Assembly: GCA_018334615.1 (NCBI GenBank)
Contig: JAGXLP010000007.1
Span: 8,409 to 14,061 of the forward strand
Direction of reading: 5' to 3'
Source: Candidatus Bipolaricaulota bacterium
GTDB taxonomy: Bacteria > Bipolaricaulota > Bipolaricaulia > M55B111
Length of the DNA: 5,653 nt
Both the position numbers and the translations under genes were made by a program. Each line of letters begins with the position of its first letter. Within the stretch, counting starts at the first letter, position 1. The notes under the pieces were generated by a model. It saw only the letters and a program-made list of their open reading frames with translations. It was not told the DNA's origin and searched no databases. Positions 1 through 5,633 of this stretch are shown here, in pieces.

Positions 1-1550
1 CGAATTTCTTTCCAGCTCGGGTCGGACAGTTCAAATATTTCGTAAACCTGCTTTGAAAAAGAAGGAACGAACGGTTCCAACATAACCGAGATTGCCTTTG
101 CAATCTTCAAACTGGAAGTTATAACGTCCTTGTCTCCCGTCTCCCAGGGTTCACGATCCTGAAAGTAACGGTTACCATAGTTGGCCAGGTCGCAAATTTC
201 CCTTAGAGCGGAGGATAGTCCTCCTGACTCAATTATTTTTTCGACCTCAGTAACCGTCTCTTTTATCTCTCTGTCGATTTTTTTCTCCACCGAGCCTTCG
301 GGGATATCTCCCTCGTATCTGGAATAGGTAAACGAAGTAACCCGATTGACGAAATTACTCACGTTGTCAATGAAAATGTTATTTACCGCCTTGTCCAGTT
401 CGGACCAGGAGAATTCCACGTCTTTCTTTTCGGGTCTCTGAAACATCAGGTAAAACCGCCAGAAAACTGGGTCCATTAGATCGGTTGCGTCATCGACGAA
501 AAGACCGACACCCTTGCTCTTGGAAAATGACTTTCCTCCGACCCAGTTAAGGTATTCTCCGGCGCTTATCTGATCGGGAAGGTGATAACCCTGACCCGAC
601 GCCAGGAGCTGGCCGGGAAAAAGTAATGTATGAAACGGAATATTGTCCTTGGCGAGCGTATAAACCTGAGTGGTGTCTTCGGATAACCAGTAATCTTTCC
701 AGTCCTCTTCGCTTTCGTTGTCCTGGAAGTATTCCATAGTGGCTGAAACGTATCCCAGTGCGGCCTCCGCCCAAACGTAAATTACCTTATCCTCCGCTCC
801 TTCAAAAGGTGCGGGTATTCCCCAATCAATGTCCCGTGTGATTGCTCTGGGCTCGAGGCCGTCCTTTAGCATCTGGTCCGTAAATCTTTTAACGTTATCC
901 TGCCAGTCGTCGTAATTACGCTTGACGTACTCTTCTAAACTTGGTTGTAACTTTGGCAAATCTATATACCAGTGCCTGGTATTCTTAAACTCTATATCGT
1001 CGCTCCCACAAATTGCACATTTTGGTTCAACCAGCTCCTCCGGTTCCAGTAAACTGCCACAGCTGTCGCACTGGTTGCCGTGTGCCCCCTTAGCCCCACA
1101 TTCAGGACAAGTTCCCTCTATAAACCTATCAGCCAGAAATCTCTGGCAGTCATGGCAATAGGCCCTTTCTTCTTCGCTGGAAAAAATGTACCCTTCTTCT
1201 TCCATCTGTCGATGAATTTCCCGGACGAACTCCTTGTGAGTGGGATTTGTAGTAATGGTGTAGTTATCAAACCGGATCCTGTAGTCTTCCAGGATTTCAA
1301 TTATCTTCTCGTGGGTTTCGTTTGCCAGTTCTTCCGGTTCAATGCCCCGTTTCTCCGCTTCGAATTCGATTCTGGTTCCGTGAGCATCCGAGCCCGATAC
1401 ATAAAGTACAGGATGGCCCTTTAGTCTGTAATAGCGAGAAAAAACGTCCCCGGACAGAAGAGAAGTCTGGATATTCCCCAGGTGCGGCATGCCGGATGCG
1501 TAAGGCCAGGCGCTACAAATTAAAATGTTCTCCTTTTCTTTATCTGACAT
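1..1550 (-). CDS. metG: Methionyl-tRNA synthetase, archaeal type (3' end beyond window)
   Basis: Cytoplasmic class I aminoacyl-tRNA synthetase that activates methionine with ATP and charges initiator and elongator tRNA-Met. I read 516 codons from the ATG at 1548-1550; the frame stays open to the window edge, so the C-terminus is missing. The Rossmann catalytic core begins with the HIGH-type signature HLGN (residues 23-26, within PYASGMPHLGN). The connective peptide carries four zinc knuckles: C132/C135, C148/C151, C161/C164 and C178/C181, as in the two-zinc form common in archaea. The KMSKS loop reads FSKSKG (342-347) and is followed by the start of the helical anticodon-binding domain, including a GNRYFQDREPW segment typical of the family. 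Whether a C-terminal EMAP-like tRNA-binding domain follows cannot be seen. The start is supported by conserved sequence beginning just after it. A weak GAGGT lies at 1564-1568, with a rather long spacer of about 13 bases. Confidence 0.96.
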   Translation of the reverse strand, partial: MSDKEKENILICSAWPYASGMPHLGNIQTSLLSGDVFSRYYRLKGHPVLYVSGSDAHGTRIEFEAEKRGIEPEELANETHEKIIEILEDYRIRFDNYTITTNPTHKEFVREIHRQMEEEGYIFSSEEERAYCHDCQRFLADRFIEGTCPECGAKGAHGNQCDSCGSLLEPEELVEPKCAICGSDDIEFKNTRHWYIDLPKLQPSLEEYVKRNYDDWQDNVKRFTDQMLKDGLEPRAITRDIDWGIPAPFEGAEDKVIYVWAEAALGYVSATMEYFQDNESEEDWKDYWLSEDTTQVYTLAKDNIPFHTLLFPGQLLASGQGYHLPDQISAGEYLNWVGGKSFSKSKGVGLFVDDATDLMDPVFWRFYLMFQRPEKKDVEFSWSELDKAVNNIFIDNVSNFVNRVTSFTYSRYEGDIPEGSVEKKIDREIKETVTEVEKIIESGGLSSALREICDLANYGNRYFQDREPWETGDKDVITSSLKIAKAISVMLEPFVPSFSKQVYEIFELSDPSWKEI

Positions 1551-1615
1551 TGTAATAAATTTTACCTCGACGATTAAAAAAAGATCGAATACTAAACGGA
1601 AGGAAGTACTTTTGC

Positions 1616-1623
1616 TAATATAT
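1616..1623 (-). promoter_or_regulatory. Candidate TATA box for the methionyl-tRNA synthetase gene
   Basis: The minus strand reads ATATATTA here. A start of transcription about 26 bases downstream would fall near 1592 and give a leader of about 40 bases containing the GAGGT at 1564-1568. A competing AT-rich element, TTTTTTTAAT at 1573-1582, would instead give a nearly leaderless transcript. Assignment rests only on position and base content. Confidence 0.3.
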
Positions 1624-1627
1624 CTCA

Positions 1628-1646
1628 GTGATTTTAGTAGAATCAC
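1628..1646. repeat. Short inverted repeat upstream of the metG promoter
   Basis: GTGATT (1628-1633) and AATCAC (1641-1646) are perfect inverted copies around a 7-base centre. The element lies just upstream of the candidate metG TATA box and inside the 163-base spacer after fdhD. It could bind a regulator or form a small hairpin. A 6-bp dyad can also arise by chance. Confidence 0.3.
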
Positions 1647-1690
1647 CGGGTCATTACAAGTTCGCGGCACGCAACCGCTACTTACCAGTC

Positions 1691-1697
1691 AAAAAAA
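1691..1697 (-). terminator. T7 tract downstream of fdhD, possible archaeal terminator
   Basis: The minus strand has seven consecutive T residues beginning 17 bases past the fdhD stop codon. Archaeal RNA polymerase commonly terminates at such runs without needing a hairpin. A small GC-rich hairpin (arms 1664-1667 and 1675-1678) lies after the T run rather than before it, so this is not a bacterial-type intrinsic terminator. No other spacer in the window has a T run just downstream of a stop codon. Confidence 0.4.
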
Positions 1698-1713
1698 TCA
1701 GGACGTTGATCTT

Positions 1714-2499
1714 TTAGTCCCGGAGGACTCTCTCTCCGGCTGAATAAAATGTCATTCTATTTCCTCGAGTAAAGCCCACCAGTGTAAGGTTGGCTTCTCT
1801 TGCCAGATTTATACCCATCGTAGTAGGCGCTGAGCGAGATACCAGGATTGGAATTGAGCTTCTAATTGATTTGAGGACCATTTCAGCGGAGAGGCGGCCA
1901 CTGGTTAACATGATCTTATTTTTCAATGCTTCATCGCGGATTAGAGCCTTTCCGATCACTTTGTCCGTGGCGTTGTGCCGCCCGATATCTTCTGCCAGGT
2001 AGAGTAACCTTTTATCATTGGCCAGGGCAGCCGTGTGAGATCCACCGGTCTGCCGGAATAAGCCCGCACGACTTTGCATATCACTCATAAGTCTGGATAA
2101 ATTGGTAGGATCCGAAACTGGAGTTCCTTCGGCAACTGACTCCAATTTGACCACTTCATCAAATACGAGATTAGCCCGCCCGGAACTGGAGGCAAGTGCT
2201 CTTTTTTTGTTGAAATAGGATTCTAAATCCCCGGAACCTTTGGTTAAGTGGACGTTAATACGTTTTTTTGACTTCTCAAGATTTATCTTCTGAATTTGCT
2301 CGTATTTATCTATGATTCCTTCGGATTTTAGAAATCCGGTGGCTAAATTTTTTCGATTCTCCGGGCTGCACAGTAAAGTGATTACTTCCCGCCCGTTTAC
2401 AGCTATATCAAGGGATGTTTCGACCACGACATCGTCTTCAATAGCTCTGGCTTCTCCTTCCTTCCATTTGACTACTTCTTGACGCTTAAGCAGGGGCAA
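1714..2499 (-). CDS. fdhD: FdhD-family formate dehydrogenase accessory protein lacking the CxxC motif
   Basis: Characterised FdhD proteins bind the molybdenum/tungsten bis-MGD cofactor and pass sulfur from a cysteine desulfurase to it, activating formate dehydrogenase. This 261-residue protein has the expected length and most family blocks: ETSLDIAVNGREV (27-39), a GFLKSEGII block (55-63), GGSHTAAL (152-159), EDIGRHNATDK (170-180), a TSGRLSAEMVLK block (199-210), a SRSAPTT block (221-227) and LVGFTRG (240-246). The start is taken as TTG at 2497-2499 because AAGGAGGT lies four bases upstream. A longer reading from 2622 would add 41 residues unlike the family and would overlap folB. The usual CxxC loop reads SSSGRA (104-109), with no cysteine; the only cysteine in the protein is C44. 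It may therefore bind cofactor without sulfur transfer, or use another mechanism. No formate dehydrogenase or desulfurase gene is in view. The gene lies 94 bases after folB, probably with its own promoter. Confidence 0.93.
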   Translation of the reverse strand: MPLLKRQEVVKWKEGEARAIEDDVVVETSLDIAVNGREVITLLCSPENRKNLATGFLKSEGIIDKYEQIQKINLEKSKKRINVHLTKGSGDLESYFNKKRALASSSGRANLVFDEVVKLESVAEGTPVSDPTNLSRLMSDMQSRAGLFRQTGGSHTAALANDKRLLYLAEDIGRHNATDKVIGKALIRDEALKNKIMLTSGRLSAEMVLKSIRSSIPILVSRSAPTTMGINLAREANLTLVGFTRGNRMTFYSAGERVLRD

Positions 2500-2503
2500 T
2501 ATT

Positions 2504-2511
2504 ACCTCCTT
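2504..2511 (-). promoter_or_regulatory. Strong ribosome binding site deciding the fdhD TTG start
   Basis: The minus strand reads AAGGAGGT, a near-complete anti-16S match, followed by AATA and then TTG. This is the strongest ribosome site in the window, and it fixes the fdhD start at an unusual TTG codon. The resulting N-terminus (PLLKRQEVVKWKEG after Met) matches FdhD length. Confidence 0.85.
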
Positions 2512-2558
2512 GCGAGGCCCGGAAATTTTCTTCGATAGTCCTCGTCCTGATGCCGGTT

Positions 2559-2570
2559 GAATATATGAAA
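2559..2570 (-). promoter_or_regulatory. Candidate TATA box for fdhD
   Basis: The minus strand reads TTTCATATATTC, an AT-rich TATA-like element in the gap after the folB stop. Transcription starting about 26 bases downstream, near 2538, would give a leader of about 40 bases carrying the AAGGAGGT site. This suggests fdhD can be transcribed separately from the folM-folB pair, though readthrough is also possible. Confidence 0.4.
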
Positions 2571-2593
2571 TTTGGTGAAAATTAGGTTGAAGG

Positions 2594-2968
2594 CTAGCTG
2601 CGGGTAATCTCCACCTCGGCACTGTCCGTAAACCTAAGTGCGGAAGGCTTTTTAACGGATACCTTAACTTTTTCTACTTTCTCGTACTCCACTGCAATTT
2701 CCGCGGTCTTCCGGGCCAGAGCTTCGATCAGTTGAAATTTAGACTTACGGGCTATTTTGACGATCCTTTCTTTTAACTCGCTGTAGTCCACCGTATATTG
2801 CAGATCGTCAGTACGAGTGGCACGGGAGAAATCGCCGTAAAGCGTTAGCGAGATGAGCACTTCCTGTTCTTCTTCTCTTTCATAGTCTTCTGACCCGATT
2901 ATACAGCGAACGGAGAGCTCGTTGATTTTGATTTTATCAAACTTTTGTTCTTGGGACCGCTGAGTCAT
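2594..2968 (-). CDS. folB: Dihydroneopterin aldolase (FolB type)
   Basis: Predicted to convert 7,8-dihydroneopterin to 6-hydroxymethyl-7,8-dihydropterin and glycolaldehyde in folate-type pterin synthesis. The 124 residues match the usual length of about 120. Family positions are visible when lined up by eye against S. aureus DHNA: the IIGSEDYERE segment (23-32) with a glutamate near 30, DDLQYTVDY (54-62) with Tyr62 for Tyr54, FQLIEALA (78-85) with Glu82 for Glu74, and VKKPSAL (105-111) with Lys106/107 for Lys100. The ATG at 2966-2968 is chosen because it starts one base after the folM stop and has GAGGG in the end of folM as a ribosome site. A longer reading from 3043 would lie inside folM. 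The one-base spacing implies co-transcription and coupled translation with the reductase. The epimerase FolX is a related alternative, but the neighbour does not separate the two. Confidence 0.9.
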   Translation of the reverse strand: MTQRSQEQKFDKIKINELSVRCIIGSEDYEREEEQEVLISLTLYGDFSRATRTDDLQYTVDYSELKERIVKIARKSKFQLIEALARKTAEIAVEYEKVEKVKVSVKKPSALRFTDSAEVEITRS

Positions 2969-2969
2969 T

Positions 2970-3716
2970 TTATCCCTCAAATTCGTGAAGTAGATTTCTC
3001 CCACCGTCGACATAAATAATTTGACCGGTAATGAAATTCGCACCCAGAAGAAAAATGACGCTTTCTGCTACGTCCGACTCGTCCCCATACTTGCTCAAGG
3101 GGACCCTGTCTACTCTCTCTTCCAGGTAACTTTCGGTTAAGCCTTCCGGTGGAATAACTAAACCAGGGGCGACGCCGTTGATGAAAAAATCAGGGGCAAA
3201 CCTTATTGCCATCATTTTCGTCATTCTTGCCAGTAGAACTTTACTGAAATAATAACCGACATGATTCCAATCGTAGCCGGCAATTCTTGTGTCCAGCAGG
3301 TTTACTACTTTCCCGCTGTCGAACTGGTTAAAAAATGACCTCGTAAGCGCAAATGGGGCCCAGGAGTTAATTTGAATATTTTTCTCCAGATCATCGACCC
3401 CTAAACCTTTGAGGTCGGCTTTCGGGAAAATCGAGGCGTTATTAACCAGAAAATCTATATTTCCTGCTACTTCCTTTACATTCGAGATTAGCTTGGAATA
3501 ATCCGTTTCTTTTGAAAAAGTAGCTTGAGTGACCCAGGCATTTACCCCGGAATCTTCAATAATCTGCTTCAGTTTCTCTGCTTTGCCAGCAGAAGACCTG
3601 TAATGGATCACCACGTTAACCCCTGAATTGCCCAGTGAAAGTGCAATCTCTCGGCCTATCCTTTTGGCTGCACCGGTAACAAGAGCCGTCTTGCCGGTCA
3701 ATTGGTCTTTTTTCAT
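2970..3716 (-). CDS. folM: FolM/pteridine reductase-type short-chain dehydrogenase
   Basis: A soluble NAD(P)H-dependent SDR of 248 residues. Its nucleotide-binding motif is TGAAKRIG (14-21), the TGX3RXG form that marks pteridine reductases (PTR1, FolM) rather than the usual TGX3GXG. NNAS follows at 92-95. The active site has Tyr155 and Lys159 (YYFSK), and Asp142 stands 13 residues before the tyrosine where ordinary SDRs have serine; Leishmania PTR1 has the same Asp181/Tyr194/Lys198 arrangement. GVAPGL (181-186) and VDGG (236-239) complete the fold. Likely substrates are dihydrofolate or dihydropterins, as expected beside folB, with which it overlaps in ribosome site. The start is uncertain: ATG at 3714-3716 places the cofactor motif at the usual position, whereas an in-frame GTG at 3756-3758 would add 14 unremarkable residues. 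Neither has a clear GGAGG. Specificity for dihydrofolate versus pteridines cannot be settled from sequence. Confidence 0.87.
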   Translation of the reverse strand: MKKDQLTGKTALVTGAAKRIGREIALSLGNSGVNVVIHYRSSAGKAEKLKQIIEDSGVNAWVTQATFSKETDYSKLISNVKEVAGNIDFLVNNASIFPKADLKGLGVDDLEKNIQINSWAPFALTRSFFNQFDSGKVVNLLDTRIAGYDWNHVGYYFSKVLLARMTKMMAIRFAPDFFINGVAPGLVIPPEGLTESYLEERVDRVPLSKYGDESDVAESVIFLLGANFITGQIIYVDGGRNLLHEFEG

Positions 3717-3814
3717 GAAAACTTGGTCTTGAGCCTGTTGAAAATCAATAATCCCCACAGCAATCTAAGGGGTTCTCTCGGCAAGTTTTGGTGAAACAGT
3801 GATTTGGTAAGATT

Positions 3815-3839
3815 GGGGATATGGTTCAACCTATTCCCC
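3815..3839. repeat. 25-bp interrupted palindrome spanning the stop of the AIF-like gene
   Basis: On the plus strand GGGGA, ATA-like spacer TAT, GGTT, central C, AACC, spacer TAT, TCCCC reads symmetrically. Nine of twelve arm pairs match and the two three-base spacers are the only mismatches. The centre, 3827, lies in the TGA stop codon of the flavoenzyme. A one-base loop makes a tight RNA hairpin unlikely, so a protein-binding operator upstream of folM, or part of a folded 3' end, are the better readings. Chance is possible because one half is coding. Confidence 0.45.
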
Positions 3840-5028
3840 CCTCCAGTTCGATTTTGGTGAAGGTTTTCTGTTCCGTGATCAATTTTCTTGCTGCTTTTTT
3901 CTTGCCCCATAGACCAAGCAGCAGTACTCCGCGTACACTCCCTTCCTCGGAAAGATAATAAATTGCTCCTTTCTTTCCTTCTTCTTTCCAGTCTATGTAG
4001 GTGTCCAGGGATGAATCCACCTCTCCCACCGCTTCAAAACCGTAATCAAAAAGGTCAGAAAAGAAGTAAGGCAGGTAGTCGTAAACTTCACCGGATCCCG
4101 CCATATTGCGGCCCGCGTTTTTCCCCTGTTTAATTGCGTGATCCCAGTGTTCTATCCTGGTTAAATTCCCGAGAGCTGTATAAGGGAAATAGGCGACGTC
4201 CCCGGCAGCATAGATGTTGGGGTCCGTAGTTTGCAGGTAACGATCCACTCCAATGCCGTCAGATACGTCCAGGTCTCCTTTCTTGGCAAGTTCCACCGAA
4301 GGAGAGATGCCAATACCCACTATCACCAGATCTCCTTCCAGTGATCGACCTTCTGAGGTTTCTACGAGATAATTGCTGTCCTCGTTTACAATACTGTTAG
4401 GGACATCTCCGTTGATGATTTCTACCCCTCTGTGGCGGTAGTCTTGTTGGACAGTCTCCGCAAGTTCTTCTGGAAATATCCTTTCCAGTAGGTAATTTTC
4501 CGGGAAAACCATGGAAACTCCGACGTCATTTGCTGTGAGGCCTGCTGCTAGCTCTGAACCTATGAACCCTCCTCCGACGACCACGACGTGATCGGAAACT
4601 TCCAATTGTTCGTCTAAATTCCTATAGTCGCTCAGATAGCGGTAGTACAGTACCCCTTTTAACTTACCACCAGGAATATCTAGCTTTCGTGGATACCCGC
4701 CGGTAGCCAGAAGCAGCTTTGAGTAAGTGTATGTAGCTCCGTTATCAGATTGGATAGACTTTGCTTCGGGGTCAAGGTCCACTATCTTCGTGCCCAATTC
4801 CATCTCAACACCTTGTTCTTCATAGAAATTCTCATCTTCTATGTAGATGTCGTCGACCGTCTTATTCTCAAGGAGAAGATCCTTTGAAAGTGGAGGTCTG
4901 TTGTAAGGGAAATCAACTTCTTCTCCTACCATCAGTATAGTTCCAGATTTGTCTACGCTTCGGATACCTTTTATGGCGGAAACTCCTGCCAGACCACTTC
5001 CCACTATAATGTAACTATATTCTTCCAT
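3826..5028 (-). CDS. AIF-like FAD-dependent NADH oxidoreductase
   Basis: A 400-residue flavoprotein of the ferredoxin-reductase/AIF group. The FAD Rossmann motif is VGSGLAG (9-15), PYNRPPLSK (41-49) is the group signature, ATGGYPR occupies 108-114, the NAD(P)H motif is GGGFIG (152-157) followed by VFPE with Glu177, an acidic residue favouring NADH, and YAAGD ends in the FAD-binding Asp277. There is no CxxC, so it is not a disulfide reductase. The second half resembles animal AIF closely by eye: ERIFPEELAE (182-191), IEHWDHA (292-298), the SDL block (324-326), GFEAVGEVDSSL (330-341) and a final GAIYYL/RKLI domain. There is no signal peptide or membrane segment. It may feed electrons to a ferredoxin, rubredoxin or quinone, or act in redox sensing; no partner is in view. 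The ATG at 5026-5028 has GGGGGT shortly upstream. It has its own TATA box and dyads, while folM starts 109 bases downstream. Confidence 0.9.
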   Translation of the reverse strand: MEEYSYIIVGSGLAGVSAIKGIRSVDKSGTILMVGEEVDFPYNRPPLSKDLLLENKTVDDIYIEDENFYEEQGVEMELGTKIVDLDPEAKSIQSDNGATYTYSKLLLATGGYPRKLDIPGGKLKGVLYYRYLSDYRNLDEQLEVSDHVVVVGGGFIGSELAAGLTANDVGVSMVFPENYLLERIFPEELAETVQQDYRHRGVEIINGDVPNSIVNEDSNYLVETSEGRSLEGDLVIVGIGISPSVELAKKGDLDVSDGIGVDRYLQTTDPNIYAAGDVAYFPYTALGNLTRIEHWDHAIKQGKNAGRNMAGSGEVYDYLPYFFSDLFDYGFEAVGEVDSSLDTYIDWKEEGKKGAIYYLSEEGSVRGVLLLGLWGKKKAARKLITEQKTFTKIELEGGIG

Positions 5029-5093
5029 GGCATACCCCCGATTTTAGGTTCATCTTTCTATAATTCGTGCCCTCTTCTTTACCAACACCTATT

Positions 5094-5104
5094 AGTATAA
5101 TACT
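5094..5104. repeat. AGTAT-ATACT dyad in the AIF-like gene leader
   Basis: Five-base arms AGTAT (5094-5098) and ATACT (5100-5104) form an inverted repeat around one base. It abuts the larger palindrome at 5102-5117, and together they form a symmetric block between the TATA box and the gene. On the minus strand the core also looks TATA-like (AGTATTATACT), so it might be a second promoter with a shorter leader. Confidence 0.35.
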
Positions 5105-5117
5105 TTTTCGGAAAAGT
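5102..5117. promoter_or_regulatory. 16-bp near-perfect palindrome at predicted transcription start, candidate operator
   Basis: The plus strand reads ACTTTTTCGGAAAAGT. Arms ACTTTT and AAAAGT are perfect and CG is central; only one symmetric pair (T5108/G5111 side) deviates. Counting about 26 bases from the TATA box at 5134-5143 puts the transcription start near 5112, inside this element. That is the position where archaeal repressors often bind. A redox-responsive regulator would suit the flavoenzyme downstream, but no regulator gene is present here. Confidence 0.45.
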
Positions 5118-5133
5118 CGAAACGAAACTACAG

Positions 5134-5143
5134 CTTTATAAAA
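5134..5143 (-). promoter_or_regulatory. TATA box for the AIF-like gene
   Basis: The minus strand reads TTTTATAAAG, the best TATA-like match in the window, starting 26 bases past the stop of the nucleotidyltransferase gene. It predicts a start near 5112 and a leader of about 84 bases before the ATG at 5028. No clear purine-rich BRE is seen just upstream (CATCTGG). Confidence 0.5.
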
Positions 5144-5168
5144 CCAGATGTCTATCAGGTTAACTTGC

Positions 5169-5633
5169 CTATTTTTCCGCGTATGTCTTGAGCTTGTTTG
5201 CCATCTCAACTCGCCCAAACCTTCTGTAGGCCTCTGCTTCGTAGGAGAGTTCCAGAACGGGTACCTTCATGCCGGCGATTGCTACGGTTTTCTTGTGAAG
5301 GTCAATATCTATTGGGTCCTCCCACTCTCCGTCATAATATTTTTGAACTCCCCCCATGAGTTCCACAACTATTCCATGTATCATCAATGCTCCAAAATGT
5401 GATCTTATTTTATCTGTTGAGGAGAACTTTACCTCCTTGATTACCCTATCCCGGAAAAGATCCTCGATTTTGTAGGCTCCATCTTCATCTGTCTGAATGT
5501 CGATATCGTTCGGGCTGAGCGGAACCCCCTGGAGGCAAAACGAAACGCTACCCGTGACCACCCAATTGATATCCCTGTCGTGTATTTTGTTATATAATTT
5601 TTTCAATACGTTTAGATGTTCGTCGGGTAACAT
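5169..5633 (-). CDS. Small stand-alone nucleotidyltransferase-fold protein
   Basis: A 154-residue protein with the hallmarks of the polymerase-beta/MNT nucleotidyltransferase superfamily: Gly28-Ser29 (VVTGSVSFCLQG) followed by DID at 43-45 and a third acidic residue, Glu91, in IVVELMGG (88-95). These are the usual metal and nucleotide ligands, so activity is plausible. Other visible blocks are IRSHFGAL (76-83), which the active-site pattern does not explain, and YEAEAYRRFGRVEMA towards the C-terminus. The substrate is unknown. Relatives include aminoglycoside or lincosamide nucleotidyltransferases, AbiEii-type toxins and MNT antitoxins. No HEPN or AbiEi-like partner follows it; anything upstream is outside the window. 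The ATG at 5631-5633 has GAGG at 5642-5645 with an 8-base spacer. The promoter is not visible. Confidence 0.8.
   Translation of the reverse strand: MLPDEHLNVLKKLYNKIHDRDINWVVTGSVSFCLQGVPLSPNDIDIQTDEDGAYKIEDLFRDRVIKEVKFSSTDKIRSHFGALMIHGIVVELMGGVQKYYDGEWEDPIDIDLHKKTVAIAGMKVPVLELSYEAEAYRRFGRVEMANKLKTYAEK

Noticed and set aside
922..1424. Plus-strand frames opposite metG
   Set aside because: They are antisense to conserved zinc-knuckle sequence and rich in residues expected from reversed coding.
1551..1713. Possible tRNA or C/D box guide RNA in the spacer
   Set aside because: A GTTCGCGG stretch and GTGATTC/CTGA-like words were seen, but no cloverleaf forms and the box spacing is too short for a guide RNA.
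1525..1743. Plus-strand 72-residue frame across the fdhD-metG spacer
   Set aside because: It overlaps the ends of two genes, has no ribosome site or recognisable domain, and the spacer looks regulatory on the minus strand.
2205..2225. A7 run in fdhD just before the missing-cysteine loop, suspected frameshift
   Set aside because: Neither other frame yields a cysteine pair across the SSSGRA codons, and FdhD sequence continues in one frame on both sides.
2500..2622. 41-residue N-terminal extension of fdhD
   Set aside because: It lacks family resemblance, overlaps folB, and is separated from the core by a strong ribosome site before TTG.
2969..3043. 25-residue N-terminal extension of folB
   Set aside because: It lies inside folM in another frame; the ATG at 2968 has a ribosome site and the correct FolB length.
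3713..3910. 65-residue minus-strand frame bridging the flavoenzyme end and the folM start
   Set aside because: Low-complexity sequence with no family features; most of it overlaps the conserved AIF-like C-terminus in another frame.
5169..5633. Toxin-antitoxin pair involving the nucleotidyltransferase
   Set aside because: No small partner gene is adjacent; the next gene is a flavoenzyme behind its own promoter.
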